The notes below the pieces were generated by a model that searched no databases, was not told where the DNA came from, and worked only from the letters and a program-made list of their open reading frames with translations. From UBA10649 sp965227045 (GTDB lineage: Bacteria; Actinomycetota; Actinomycetes; S36-B12), in contig OZ245718.1 of the NCBI GenBank assembly GCA_965227045.1, positions 2,170,001-2,234,000 on the forward strand: a DNA stretch of 64,000 bases, read 5' to 3'. Below, piece by piece: positions 15,203 through 23,585 of this stretch (the stretch's first letter is position 1; the number at the start of each line of letters is the position of its first letter). The position numbers were made by a program, and so were the translations under genes.

Positions 15203-16234
15203 GTGACTACCCCCACCACGGCAACTGATGCCGAATCCCTGATGGACAGTCAGGACGCGCACAGTCCGCTGCACCGACTTCACCATGTACTGCACCGATT
15301 TCCGTGGGTGAGCCCGCTTCTGGTCCTCATCCTCGCGATGATCATCTTCACCATCCTCAACCCGAAGTTCATCGACCCGCGCAACCTGTCCTTGATCACG
15401 CAGCAGGTGGCGATTGTCGGCGCAATAGCCGTCGCACAGACGCTGGTCATCCTCACCGCCGGCATCGACCTGTCCGTCGGTGCGATCGCGGTGTTCTCGT
15501 CGATGGTCATGGCGAAGGTGGCGTTCGACCAGGGTGTTCCAGGCTGGCTGGCGCTGATCATTGGATTCGCGGTTGGCGCCGGGGCAGGCGCGGTCAACGG
15601 ACTGCTGGTGACCAGACTCAGCCTGCCGCCGTTCATCGTGACCCTCGGCACGCTCGGGATCTTCACCGCGCTGACGCTCATCTATGCGACCGGGCGCACC
15701 GTGCGCGATGTGGAACTGCCCGCCATCCTCAAGGTGCTCGGCAACCCGATCAAGGTCGGTCCGTTTACGTTCACCTATGGCGTCGTGGTGATGCTGCTGC
15801 TCTATGCGGTTTTCGCCTACATCCTGCGCAACACCGCGTGGGGAAAGCACGTCTACGCGGTTGGCGATGATCCTGCGGCCGCAAAGCTCGCTGGCATCCA
15901 GGTCAATCGCGTGCTGTTCTCCGTGTACACGGTCGGCGGCCTCATCCTCGCGATCGCGGGCTGGATCACCATCGGACGCGTCAATGCCGCCAGCCCCAAC
16001 GTCATTCCCGACGCGAACCTGGATTCGATCACCGCTGTGGTGATCGGCGGCACGAGCCTGTTCGGCGGGCGCGGGACGATGATCGGGACGCTCATCGGCG
16101 CGATCCTCGTCGGTGTCGTGTCGAACGGGCTGTCGCTCGCCGGCCTCGACCAGGCGTACAAGATCCTCGCGATCGGCGTCCTCGTGATCACCGCAGTCGC
16201 GCTCGACCAGTGGATTAGGAGGGTACGAGGTTGA
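15203..16234 (+). CDS. CUT2-type sugar ABC transporter permease
   Basis: 343 residues from a GTG preceded by GAGGAGGCACGC. About ten transmembrane helices, with the family segments AQTLVILTAGIDLSVGAI and GDDPAAAKLAGIQVNRV (the EAA-like coupling loop of RbsC/FrcC proteins) and GGTSLFGGRGTMIGTLIG near the end. The stop overlaps the TTG start of the ATPase gene. Confidence 0.93.
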   Translation: MTTPTTATDAESLMDSQDAHSPLHRLHHVLHRFPWVSPLLVLILAMIIFTILNPKFIDPRNLSLITQQVAIVGAIAVAQTLVILTAGIDLSVGAIAVFSSMVMAKVAFDQGVPGWLALIIGFAVGAGAGAVNGLLVTRLSLPPFIVTLGTLGIFTALTLIYATGRTVRDVELPAILKVLGNPIKVGPFTFTYGVVVMLLLYAVFAYILRNTAWGKHVYAVGDDPAAAKLAGIQVNRVLFSVYTVGGLILAIAGWITIGRVNAASPNVIPDANLDSITAVVIGGTSLFGGRGTMIGTLIGAILVGVVSNGLSLAGLDQAYKILAIGVLVITAVALDQWIRRVRG

Positions 16235-17043
16235 CTACTCCAACCGTCACCGCGCAACCGATCGTCCAGGCAGTCAATCTCATCAAGACGTTCGGCCGAG
16301 TCGTCGGACTCAACGATGCGAACCTCGAGCTCTACCCGGGAGAGGTGCTCGCGGTTATCGGCGACAACGGCGCTGGCAAGTCCACGATGATCAAGTGCCT
16401 GTCCGGTGCAGACGTGCCGGACTCCGGACAGATCTTCATCGAGGGCCAGGAGGTGCATTTCAAGAAGTCGCTCGACGCCCGCGCGTATGGCATCGAGACC
16501 GTGTACCAGACCCTTGCCGTCGCACCTGCCCTCGACATCGCCTCGAACCTGTACCTCGGGCGCGAGACGCGAAAGCCGGGATTCATGGGCACGGTGTTCC
16601 GCCAGCTCGACCACGCGGGCATGCGCAAGAACGCGAAGGCCGAGATCACGAAACTGGGGATCGGCACACTGCAAGACATGAGCCAGGCGGTCGAGACGCT
16701 GTCAGGCGGGCAGCGCCAAGCGGTCTCCGTCGCCCGCGCCCAGTTGTTCGGCAGCAAGGTGATCATCCTCGACGAGCCCACTGCAGCACTCGGAGTTCGA
16801 GAGTCCAACCAGGTGCTCAAGATGATCGAGGGGCTGCGCGACCGCGGGCTGCCCGTGATCCTCATCTCCCACAACATGCCGCAGGTGTTCCAGGTTGCCG
16901 ACCGCATCCACGTCCAGCGACTTGGCAGTCGTGCCGCAGTCATCACCCCGCAGACTCACACGATGAACGACGCGGTGGCCATCATGACCGGAGCCTTGAA
17001 GGTCGACGAGAAGGACCAGGCCTTGCAGCCAGTGCGTCAGTAG
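16231..17043 (+). CDS. CUT2-type sugar ABC transporter ATPase, single-domain (FrcA-like)
   Basis: 270 residues from a TTG with AGGAGGG upstream, overlapping the permease stop. Walker A GDNGAGKST is at residues 44-52, then Q-loop, LSGGQRQAV signature, Walker B VIILDEPTAALG and H-loop LISHN. Most CUT2 ATPases (RbsA, XylG) are two-domain proteins of about 500 residues. This one has a single nucleotide-binding domain, as in the fructose FrcA type, and would work as a homodimer. Its 3' end overlaps the convergent dehydrogenase by 7 bp. Confidence 0.92.
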   Translation: MTTPTVTAQPIVQAVNLIKTFGRVVGLNDANLELYPGEVLAVIGDNGAGKSTMIKCLSGADVPDSGQIFIEGQEVHFKKSLDARAYGIETVYQTLAVAPALDIASNLYLGRETRKPGFMGTVFRQLDHAGMRKNAKAEITKLGIGTLQDMSQAVETLSGGQRQAVSVARAQLFGSKVIILDEPTAALGVRESNQVLKMIEGLRDRGLPVILISHNMPQVFQVADRIHVQRLGSRAAVITPQTHTMNDAVAIMTGALKVDEKDQALQPVRQ

Positions 17044-18038
17044 AGAGACGGCTTCTCGACGAGACTGACAGGGACGGTCTCCCCGCTGTCTGCGGCGGCG
17101 ATGCACGCGTTGGCGGCGGCCGTCGCGGCATAGCCGTCCCAGACGCTGGGTCCGGTAGCAGCGCCGGCGCGGACCGAGTCGATCCATGCCTGCAGTTCAA
17201 GGCGGTAGGCATCGTCGAATCGACTGAGCCACTGCTCGTGGACCGCGTGGCCGCGGCTCCCGCCCAGCGTCGCAGTGACGAAGGAGCCGTCGCCCAGGAC
17301 GAGGGTCCCCTCCGACGCGACGACCTCGCAGCTGACCTCGTACCCGTAGCGGGAGTTCCCGAACAGCTCGATCTCCACGATGACGTCGTCCACAGTGCGC
17401 AAGAAGACGAGGACGGGGTCCTTGAGGCCGATGGCGCCATGAGGTCCCGCACGGCCGCTGATCACCTGCGCAAAGGCGTACTCCGTACCAAGAAGCCAGC
17501 GGTTGATGTCGATCTCGTGCACTGCGGAATTGGTCAGGGACATCGCAGTCGTCTGGGTCGGCCCAACCTCCTTGTTGCGATGGATGTTGCGCGTGAGGAG
17601 GGGCTCGCCAACCTCTCCGGACGCCAAGCGGCTCTTGAGGTCCGCGTACCCGGGGTCGAATCGGCGCATGAAGCCGAGCGTCAGGAGTCGTCGTCCCGTC
17701 GCGACCTCCGCAGCCATGACGGCAAGCGCGTCGGGCAGGTCCGGGGCCAGCGGCTTCTCGCACAACGTCGGCTTTCCCGCGGCGACGCACGCGAGGGCCT
17801 GCGCCGCGTGCAGGTGATCTGGCGATGCGATGACGACAGCGTCGACATCAGCGCGTTCGATGAGCTCAGCAGCAGAGGATGCTGGCACCGCGCCGACGTC
17901 GACCGCTACCGCGCCAGCCCGGTGTGGGTCCGCGTCGAAGACCGCCGTGACCTCAGCGCCAGACACTCGACGGGCGAGATTTCGGGCGTGCGCCGTGCCG
18001 ATGTTCCCCACCCCGATGACGCCGACCCGAACGGTCAT
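17037..18038 (-). CDS. iolG: Gfo/Idh/MocA dehydrogenase, inositol 2-dehydrogenase-like
   Basis: 333 residues. The N-terminal NAD(P)-binding GVGNIG is followed by the signature CEKPLA, whose lysine is catalytic, then GFMRRFDPGYADLK and HEIDINRWLLG with the His/Asp pair, all strongly IolG-like. It would oxidise myo-inositol or a related polyol/sugar with NAD. It is translationally coupled (ATGA) behind a second Gfo/Idh gene and convergent with the CUT2 ATPase. An inositol or deoxy-inositol pathway is suggested, but iolB-E are not in the window. Confidence 0.82.
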   Translation of the reverse strand: MTVRVGVIGVGNIGTAHARNLARRVSGAEVTAVFDADPHRAGAVAVDVGAVPASSAAELIERADVDAVVIASPDHLHAAQALACVAAGKPTLCEKPLAPDLPDALAVMAAEVATGRRLLTLGFMRRFDPGYADLKSRLASGEVGEPLLTRNIHRNKEVGPTQTTAMSLTNSAVHEIDINRWLLGTEYAFAQVISGRAGPHGAIGLKDPVLVFLRTVDDVIVEIELFGNSRYGYEVSCEVVASEGTLVLGDGSFVTATLGGSRGHAVHEQWLSRFDDAYRLELQAWIDSVRAGAATGPSVWDGYAATAAANACIAAADSGETVPVSLVEKPSLY

Positions 18039-19033
18039 ACGCGGGCCACGTCCTCCGCGCGTCCGGTGGTGAGCGACGTGGCGGCGGCGAGGGCGGCGGC
18101 GAGGGACCGGACCCCGTCTGGTCCGGAGACGATCGGCTCGCCCTCCCCCGCGATCGCGCGCTCGAAGGCCACAGCGGTGACTACGTAAAGGTCATCGCGA
18201 GGTCCGACGTCGACCGACGTCGGACCTGAGTCAGAGAACCAGATCACCTCGCCGACGGGGTCGCCCGTCATCGAGTCGCTCGCGCGGATGGCCCCCTGTG
18301 TCCCGAGGACCTCGAGGTAGGTGGGCAGGTAGAAGTTGTCGTAGGCGTCGTGGGTCTCGACGACAACGTCCCCGTCCCACTCGACGACCGACACCACCGA
18401 GTCCGGCACTGTGCCGGGTCCACGCGCGATGGACGAGACTCGCTTCGCCTGCCCCCCGATGATCGCCGCGACTGCCGCCATGTCGTGGACGAAGACGTCC
18501 AGGACGACGCCGCCACCCTCGGGATCGTCAAGACGCCAGCCGCGCAGTCTTTCCGGCAGGCCGCCCGCGTGGCTGACATGGATCGCGCGGACCTCGCCGA
18601 CCGCGCCTTCGGCGACGAGTCGCTTCACGGTTCGGTGGGTCGGCGATGCCGGCAGGTGGTGGTTGGTGGCCATGACGACGCCCGCCGTCGCGCAGGCGTC
18701 GACCATTGCCTGCGCGTCGCCCAAGGTGAGCGCGAGCGGCTTCTCCGAGAGAACGTGCTTTCCTGCTGCGGCCGCAGCCTCGACCTGCGCGCGGTGCCTG
18801 TCGTTCTTCGAGCTGATGTAGACCGCATCGACATCAACCCGGCCGACGGCTTCCTCGACCGATGTCGTCCACGCGCCGATCCCGTGGGCGTCCGCGTACT
18901 CCGCGGCCCATTGCTCTGAGCCCGATTGCACGACCACGACATCGTGTCCGGCAGCGCGAAAGGCGGGGATCATGCGGGTCGCGGCAATGTCGCTTGCCCC
19001 TAGTAGGGCCCAGCGCAGCGGAGTCGAAGCCAT
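18035..19033 (-). CDS. Gfo/Idh/MocA family oxidoreductase
   Basis: 332 residues. N-terminal GASDIAATRM Rossmann motif, SEKPLALTLGDAQ with the catalytic lysine, NHHLPASPTHRTVKRLV, and GVVLDVFVHDMAAVAAIIGG where the family histidine/aspartate sit. It resembles 1,5-anhydrofructose/glucose-fructose oxidoreductase relatives more than IolG, so the pair probably act on successive intermediates or on isomers. It is the first gene of a two-gene operon and divergent from the alcohol dehydrogenase, with 41 bp between the starts. Confidence 0.85.
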   Translation of the reverse strand: MASTPLRWALLGASDIAATRMIPAFRAAGHDVVVVQSGSEQWAAEYADAHGIGAWTTSVEEAVGRVDVDAVYISSKNDRHRAQVEAAAAAGKHVLSEKPLALTLGDAQAMVDACATAGVVMATNHHLPASPTHRTVKRLVAEGAVGEVRAIHVSHAGGLPERLRGWRLDDPEGGGVVLDVFVHDMAAVAAIIGGQAKRVSSIARGPGTVPDSVVSVVEWDGDVVVETHDAYDNFYLPTYLEVLGTQGAIRASDSMTGDPVGEVIWFSDSGPTSVDVGPRDDLYVVTAVAFERAIAGEGEPIVSGPDGVRSLAAALAAATSLTTGRAEDVARV

Positions 19034-19074
19034 AGGCTGAGTCTTCCAGAATCACAGGTAACCCGGAGGTACTC

Positions 19075-20121
19075 ATGGATGTCGCCGCCTACGCCGCACC
19101 GTCGGCAAAAGCGCCACTCGAGCCGTTCACCGTGACGCGTCGGTCCGTGGGTCCGGACGACGTCGCGATCGACATCAAGTTCTCCGGCATCTGCCACTCG
19201 GACATCCACCAGGCCCGCGAGGAATGGTTCACCTCGATCTTCCCGATGGTGCCCGGACATGAGATCGCCGGCATCGTCACCGAGGTCGGCAGCAACGTGA
19301 CGACGTTCGCTCCCGGTGACCGCGTGGGCGTCGGGTGCTACGTCGACTCCTGCGGAGAGTGCTCCGCCTGCCGCATCGGCGAGCAGTCCTACTGCACGGT
19401 GCACGTCGCCGCGACGTACAACGGATACGAGCGTGACAACGTCACGCCGACGTACGGCGGCTACTCGACGCACATCGTCGTGAAGAGCGGCTACGTCCTG
19501 CGCATCCCCGATTCCATTCCCCTCGACCTCGCTGCGCCGCTCCTATGCGCCGGCATCACCTGCTACCAGCCGCTGTCGGTGTGGAACGCCGGCCCCGGCA
19601 CCCGGGTCGGCATCGTTGGCCTCGGCGGCCTCGGCCACATGGGCGTGAAGCTCGCCTCGGCGATGGGCGCCGATGTCACCCTCATCAGCCACTCGCCCGG
19701 CAAGGAGGAGGACGGGTACCGCCTCGGGGCCTCCACGTTCGTGCTCTCCAGCGACAAGGCTGCGATGAAGGAGGCGCGCAACTCACTCGACCTGATCATC
19801 AACACCGCGAGCGCCATCACGACCCTCGACTCCTACATGCGACTGCTCGATCTCGACGGGACGATGGTCATGGTCGGCCTGCCGGAGAATGCGTTGACGG
19901 TGAGCCCGTTCACACTCGTCGCCGCGCGCCGACGCATCGCGGGCAGCAACAACGGCGGGATCCCGATTACCCAGGAGATGCTCGACTTCTGCGGCCAGCA
20001 CGGCCTCGGCAGCGATATCGAGACGATCGCGATTCAGCAGGTGAACGAGGCGTGGACCCGGGTGGTCAACAGTGACGTGAAGTACCGCTTCGTCATCGAC
20101 ACCGAGTCGCTGACGAACTAG
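19075..20121 (+). CDS. Zinc-dependent alcohol dehydrogenase (cinnamyl/YahK type)
   Basis: 348 residues from an ATG with GGAGGT 7 nt upstream. Catalytic zinc ligands are in GICHSDIH and PGHE. The structural-zinc cysteines are in CGECSACRIGEQSYC. The NADP-binding loop is GLGGLGHMGVKLASAMG. The layout matches NADP-dependent cinnamyl alcohol dehydrogenases and mycobacterial AdhC, which reduce aldehydes. A TAGGCT -10 element lies at 19033-19038 in the divergent intergenic region. It ends in a 4-bp convergent overlap with the YihY gene. Confidence 0.92.
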   Translation: MDVAAYAAPSAKAPLEPFTVTRRSVGPDDVAIDIKFSGICHSDIHQAREEWFTSIFPMVPGHEIAGIVTEVGSNVTTFAPGDRVGVGCYVDSCGECSACRIGEQSYCTVHVAATYNGYERDNVTPTYGGYSTHIVVKSGYVLRIPDSIPLDLAAPLLCAGITCYQPLSVWNAGPGTRVGIVGLGGLGHMGVKLASAMGADVTLISHSPGKEEDGYRLGASTFVLSSDKAAMKEARNSLDLIINTASAITTLDSYMRLLDLDGTMVMVGLPENALTVSPFTLVAARRRIAGSNNGGIPITQEMLDFCGQHGLGSDIETIAIQQVNEAWTRVVNSDVKYRFVIDTESLTN

Positions 20122-20933
20122 TCGTCCTCGTCGGAGGGTGCGGCGACGGCCACCCCGGACTTGCGCTGCTCCCACACCGCTACCAGCAGCGGGGCGATGA
20201 CGATCACCAAGGTCACCGCGAGCAGCAGGGTGAAGAGCGCGAACGTCACGCCGATCGGACCGAACTGCTCGGCCTGGGTTGAGAACGTGTGCGGCATGAA
20301 TACCGCCGACCACGCGCTCAGTCCCAGGCTTCCGGCGCTGCCAAGAATCGCCGTCGGGATGAGAAGTCGTCGGGTGATGCTCGGAACCAGCAGCTTGACG
20401 GCCACGAGATCGCCGAGGAACCACACCAGCAGTAGAACGATGCCGATCAGCGTCGCGAGAACGTCGCCTTCCTCGCGGCGAATCGTGCGCAACTCGGACG
20501 CCAGGCCGAACAGGATGATCTGGAGCCCGATCCACGCAACGCCTCGCCATAGCTGATTGCGACGCAGCGGCGGCAGGCCGAAAATCAGCCCGTAGGTCCT
20601 GGACAGACGGCGCGACAGCGAGAACGCCGACAGCAGCGACATGACGACTGCGAGCCACGAGATGGCGCGTTCAGGACCGGGCGCGCTGAACAACTGGCGC
20701 ACCGACACGTCGGCGGCACCCTCAAGCCCGAATCGATCGCTGATCTGCGAGGGGATGAAGTCACTTTGTGGGTCCAAGGTCACCGAGACGACGACGATGA
20801 TCAGCGGCAGCATCGCGACGAAGAGCTGTGCGGCAATGGCAAAGGACCGGTCAAGCAGTTCGAGTTCGAGGAACCGTCGGACGACGGCAACGGGATAGCT
20901 GTCCAGGAGGCGTTCGCGCAGATCGGCGAGCAC
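20118..20933 (-). CDS. YihY/BrkB-family inner membrane protein
   Basis: 271 residues from a GTG that lies 2 nt after the DDAH stop. About six hydrophobic helices, with the family's N-terminal half (ELELLDRSFAIAAQLFVAMLP) and SAFSLSRRLSRTYG. The hydrophilic tail ends in SDEDD. Such proteins were once called ribonuclease BN but are integral membrane proteins of unknown function. Last gene of a three-gene operon. Confidence 0.82.
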   Translation of the reverse strand: MLADLRERLLDSYPVAVVRRFLELELLDRSFAIAAQLFVAMLPLIIVVVSVTLDPQSDFIPSQISDRFGLEGAADVSVRQLFSAPGPERAISWLAVVMSLLSAFSLSRRLSRTYGLIFGLPPLRRNQLWRGVAWIGLQIILFGLASELRTIRREEGDVLATLIGIVLLLVWFLGDLVAVKLLVPSITRRLLIPTAILGSAGSLGLSAWSAVFMPHTFSTQAEQFGPIGVTFALFTLLLAVTLVIVIAPLLVAVWEQRKSGVAVAAPSDEDD

Positions 20934-20935
20934 GT

Positions 20936-21802
20936 CTAGCCGCGCAGGATCGGGCGGGTCAGGCAGGTCGGCCCGCCCTCACCCTTGTTGATCTCGCTGG
21001 CCGCGTACTCGTGCACGACTACTCCCTGATCGCGCAGGAGCTGGACGGTCGCGTCGTTGCCCGCGGCCACAATGACGACGCCCGGGGCGACCGCGAGGAT
21101 GTTGCACCCGAGTGAGGCGTAGTCCGAGTCGGGCACGCTGATCGTGGCGATCCCACGATCACGCAGTGCTTGGAGCAACGCCACGGGGGCGAGGCGCTCG
21201 TAGACGACGGCCAGATCATCGCGTACCGGTGACACCACCGACATCAGATGCAGGCAGTACTCAGGCCCCTGGTCATGCGGCAGGTCGAATGCCTCGACCG
21301 CGATGCCCTGCTCGGCCAGGATTGCCCTCAGCTGGTCGATGGCCGCTTGGTTCGTCCGGTAGGTACGCCCCACCGCGAGCGTGCTCTCGTCGAGCCAGAA
21401 CATGTCGCCGCCATCGGCTGTTGCAGGCGCGACTAGGCGCGCGATGGTCGGAACTCCGAGCTCGGCAAGGTCGCCGGCAAGAACAGGCGGCTCGCCCGCG
21501 CGAACGGCCTTCGCGGCTCGCAGTTCGATCACGCCCGTCGGTACCACGAACGCCGGGTCGTAGACGAAGCAGGCATCAGGCATGTCGTCCGTGGGTTTCA
21601 GCAGGTCGACCTCGCAGCCGAGGGAGCGCAGCAGATCGACGAACGCCTCGTGCTGGCGAGTCAGCAGGTCCAGGTCCACGGGCTGTGACCAGTGCGCCAC
21701 GGCATAGTCGCCGCGATGCGACGGCGGCCGGACTGCCACGCGACGCAGGGATGCGACCATCGATCGCACGCCGAAAGCCTGATCGCTGGTGGGTGTGGTC
21801 AT
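20936..21802 (-). CDS. ddaH: Dimethylarginine dimethylaminohydrolase-like amidinotransferase-fold enzyme
   Basis: 288 residues from the ATG at 21802, which overlaps the upstream CrtO-like stop (ATGA). Guanidine-modifying-enzyme fold: DACFVYDPAF substrate loop, DGGDMFWLDE, catalytic His in YCLHLMSVV and catalytic Cys280 in GGPTCLTRPI near the C-terminus. It would hydrolyse methylated arginine or a similar guanidine to citrulline plus an amine. Arginine deiminase is less likely because of size and the DDAH-like C-terminus. Confidence 0.85.
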   Translation of the reverse strand: MTTPTSDQAFGVRSMVASLRRVAVRPPSHRGDYAVAHWSQPVDLDLLTRQHEAFVDLLRSLGCEVDLLKPTDDMPDACFVYDPAFVVPTGVIELRAAKAVRAGEPPVLAGDLAELGVPTIARLVAPATADGGDMFWLDESTLAVGRTYRTNQAAIDQLRAILAEQGIAVEAFDLPHDQGPEYCLHLMSVVSPVRDDLAVVYERLAPVALLQALRDRGIATISVPDSDYASLGCNILAVAPGVVIVAAGNDATVQLLRDQGVVVHEYAASEINKGEGGPTCLTRPILRG

Positions 21803-22275
21803 TGCCGCCGTCCGTCTCGTTCGAGGATCCCGCGAATCCGAACCCGATTGTTGCGCAAGACGAGGATGAACGGCGCGTTTCCAATCGCGACAAGGATCAC
21901 GAAGAGTGCGGCGAGCCACCATGGGTTGAACGCGAACAGCACGAATGCCGCAGCGATGGACATCCAGTGCACCCACTCGGCCCGGCGCACCTCGATCGCG
22001 TAGGCGACCAGACCATCGGCCGAGTACCCGGTCAGGCTCGCCTTGCTCTCGCCGCCGAACAGGCCGCCTAGCTCGGGCAGCCTCCGCGCGAGGCTCGGAA
22101 CTCCCAGCGTCCGGTAGCGCTGCGCCGATTCGATAGGAGCGAGCCGCAGCGGACCGACGTCAGCGACTAGCCAGCGGTTCGGGATTCGCGGGGCGATCGC
22201 CCCGATGAGTACCGACAAGACCACCACTACGACGATGTCGACGACGATGAGCAATGCCATCGCCATCACCACCAT
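21799..22275 (-). CDS. CrtO-like (glycosyl-diaponeurosporenoate acyltransferase-type) membrane protein
   Basis: 158 residues, with in-frame ATGs at 22275, 22266 and 22260. Two to three hydrophobic stretches are present. The central RTLGVPSLARRLPELGGLFGG, the EVRRAEWVHW helix and the C-terminal NAPFILVLRNNRVRI reproduce the conserved pattern of staphylococcal CrtO, which acylates a carotenoid glycoside. No carotenoid genes are nearby, so the acyl acceptor is unknown. The gene begins 10 nt after tRNA-Ser and is coupled to the DDAH gene. Confidence 0.65.
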   Translation of the reverse strand: MVVMAMALLIVVDIVVVVVLSVLIGAIAPRIPNRWLVADVGPLRLAPIESAQRYRTLGVPSLARRLPELGGLFGGESKASLTGYSADGLVAYAIEVRRAEWVHWMSIAAAFVLFAFNPWWLAALFVILVAIGNAPFILVLRNNRVRIRGILERDGRRQ

Positions 22276-22284
22276 CTCGAATTG

Positions 22285-22369
22285 CGGCGAGGGAGGGATT
22301 TGAACCCCCGGAGAGTTTCCCCTCGGGCGCTTTCAAGGCGCCTGCATTCGGCCGCTCTGCCACCTCGCC
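22285..22369 (-). tRNA. tRNA-Ser(TGA)
   Basis: An 85-nt class II tRNA on the minus strand with acceptor GGCGAGG/CCTCGCC, anticodon loop CTTGAAA (anticodon TGA), long variable arm, T-loop TTCAAAT and discriminator G. A TACGGT -10-like element lies about 11 nt upstream of its 5' end. Confidence 0.95.
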
Positions 22370-22424
22370 TGAGCGCCACCACCGTAGTGTCTCGCCGACT
22401 CGCACCGCGATGCGGCACCGACTC

Positions 22425-23570
22425 TTACGGAGCCGGCGGCGGCAGTCCCGGGTACGGCTGGTCCACGAAGTCGACGTAGTCACCCGTGACGGCAATCACT
22501 GTCCACAGGGTCCCGTCGTCGCCCACCAGTTGATACGCCGGAAGGACGAGGAGCCCCCCGTCGGGCTGCCAGAACTGTGCGAGACCGAGCGTGGCGTCGA
22601 CGACCACGATGCTGGACACCCCCACCTGCAGCGCCGGACGGCCCTCCGGTCCCGCCTTCTCCAGCGGGAGGTCCGGCGTGCTGGCCGCAGTGGCGGAGCC
22701 GGTCGACACGACAGGGGTCGGCCCGATGAGCGACCACGTCGGCAGTCCGGCGCGGCGGACCGCGGTGGCTGCGCCGACCACCTCGTATCCGGGAACCTCG
22801 ACGAACTCGGCGGCGAAACCCGACGCGGAGACGACAGCATCGTTCTGCCCGAAGTTGACCTGCCAGAACAGGCTGCTCCGCAGGCCACCGACGATCTCAG
22901 TCGCGGTGACCGACATGTGATCGTCGAATCGATTCGACTGCCAGTCGACAGATTCGAGGTCCACGCCGACGTCCGCGAGCAATGCCGACGCCAGGTCCTT
23001 CGCCCGCCTCGGGGAGATGGATACCCCTCCTTGCGCTGCCTCGGTCGCCGCTGGGTCCGTGAACGTCCACGACAGTTGAGGGTCATCGGACACGGTCAAC
23101 GTTGCGGCGGCCGGCTCGGCTCCACCGACACTCCAGCCGTCGTCTGTCGGCACGACCGCACCGTCCACACCGAACACGGCGGCCAGGCCCGCGGCCACCT
23201 CCGCGCCATCGAGTCCGCTGCTCGTCAGTCGATATCCGCTCGCCGTGGTCTGCTCATCGTCGAGGTCGGTGGCAGCCGTGAAGACTGCCGGCGGGTTGAC
23301 CGCAACGCCGTCAACGATCAGCCGGTCGGGCTCGAGCAGTCCGCTCGTCGGGAGTGGATCGACGGCTGGGGACTCCTGCACGACTGGCCCGGGCAGCACG
23401 ACGATGTTCGGTCCCGGCGCAGTCGCGCGACCGAGGATGACGCCACCGACACCCACCGCGACGATCAGCACGAGGACGAGCGCAAGCAGGCCAACCCGGA
23501 ACCAGCCGAACCTCGGGCGCCCAGGCACAGCGGTCGCCTCGCGATCCGCCAACGTCTCCTCCTGGTTCAT
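22425..23570 (-). CDS. Single-pass membrane-anchored exported protein, unknown function
   Basis: 381 residues from the ATG at 23570. Residues 1-24 are cytoplasmic (EETLADREATAVPGRPRFGWFR). One TM helix lies at about 25-50, and the rest is extracellular, acidic and low in cysteine, ending in a PYPGLPPPAP tail. Layout resembles the large actinobacterial class of anchored, beta-rich hypothetical proteins. No enzymatic motif is visible. Only 15 bp separate its start from that of the divergent nucleosidase gene. Confidence 0.75.
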   Translation of the reverse strand: MNQEETLADREATAVPGRPRFGWFRVGLLALVLVLIVAVGVGGVILGRATAPGPNIVVLPGPVVQESPAVDPLPTSGLLEPDRLIVDGVAVNPPAVFTAATDLDDEQTTASGYRLTSSGLDGAEVAAGLAAVFGVDGAVVPTDDGWSVGGAEPAAATLTVSDDPQLSWTFTDPAATEAAQGGVSISPRRAKDLASALLADVGVDLESVDWQSNRFDDHMSVTATEIVGGLRSSLFWQVNFGQNDAVVSASGFAAEFVEVPGYEVVGAATAVRRAGLPTWSLIGPTPVVSTGSATAASTPDLPLEKAGPEGRPALQVGVSSIVVVDATLGLAQFWQPDGGLLVLPAYQLVGDDGTLWTVIAVTGDYVDFVDQPYPGLPPPAP

Positions 23571-23573
23571 GGG

Positions 23574-23579
23574 TACCGT
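23574..23579 (+). promoter_or_regulatory. -10 hexamer TACCGT of the leaderless nucleosidase gene
   Basis: TACCGT is followed by 6 nt and the ATG at 23586. It lies inside the 15-bp gap to the divergent gene, so the two promoters must overlap. Confidence 0.6.
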
Positions 23580-23585
23580 TTCAGT

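Noticed and set aside
16395..18188. A 597-codon open frame on the plus strand across the ABC ATPase and antisense to the IolG-like gene
   Set aside because: It overlaps two clearly assigned genes in other frames. Its translation is Arg/Pro-rich without motifs, as expected of GC-rich shadow frames.
22254..23585. A long upstream extension (440+ codons) of the nucleosidase frame
   Set aside because: It is antisense to tRNA-Ser and the anchored-protein gene. The nucleosidase fold begins at the ATG at 23586, which has its own -10 element.
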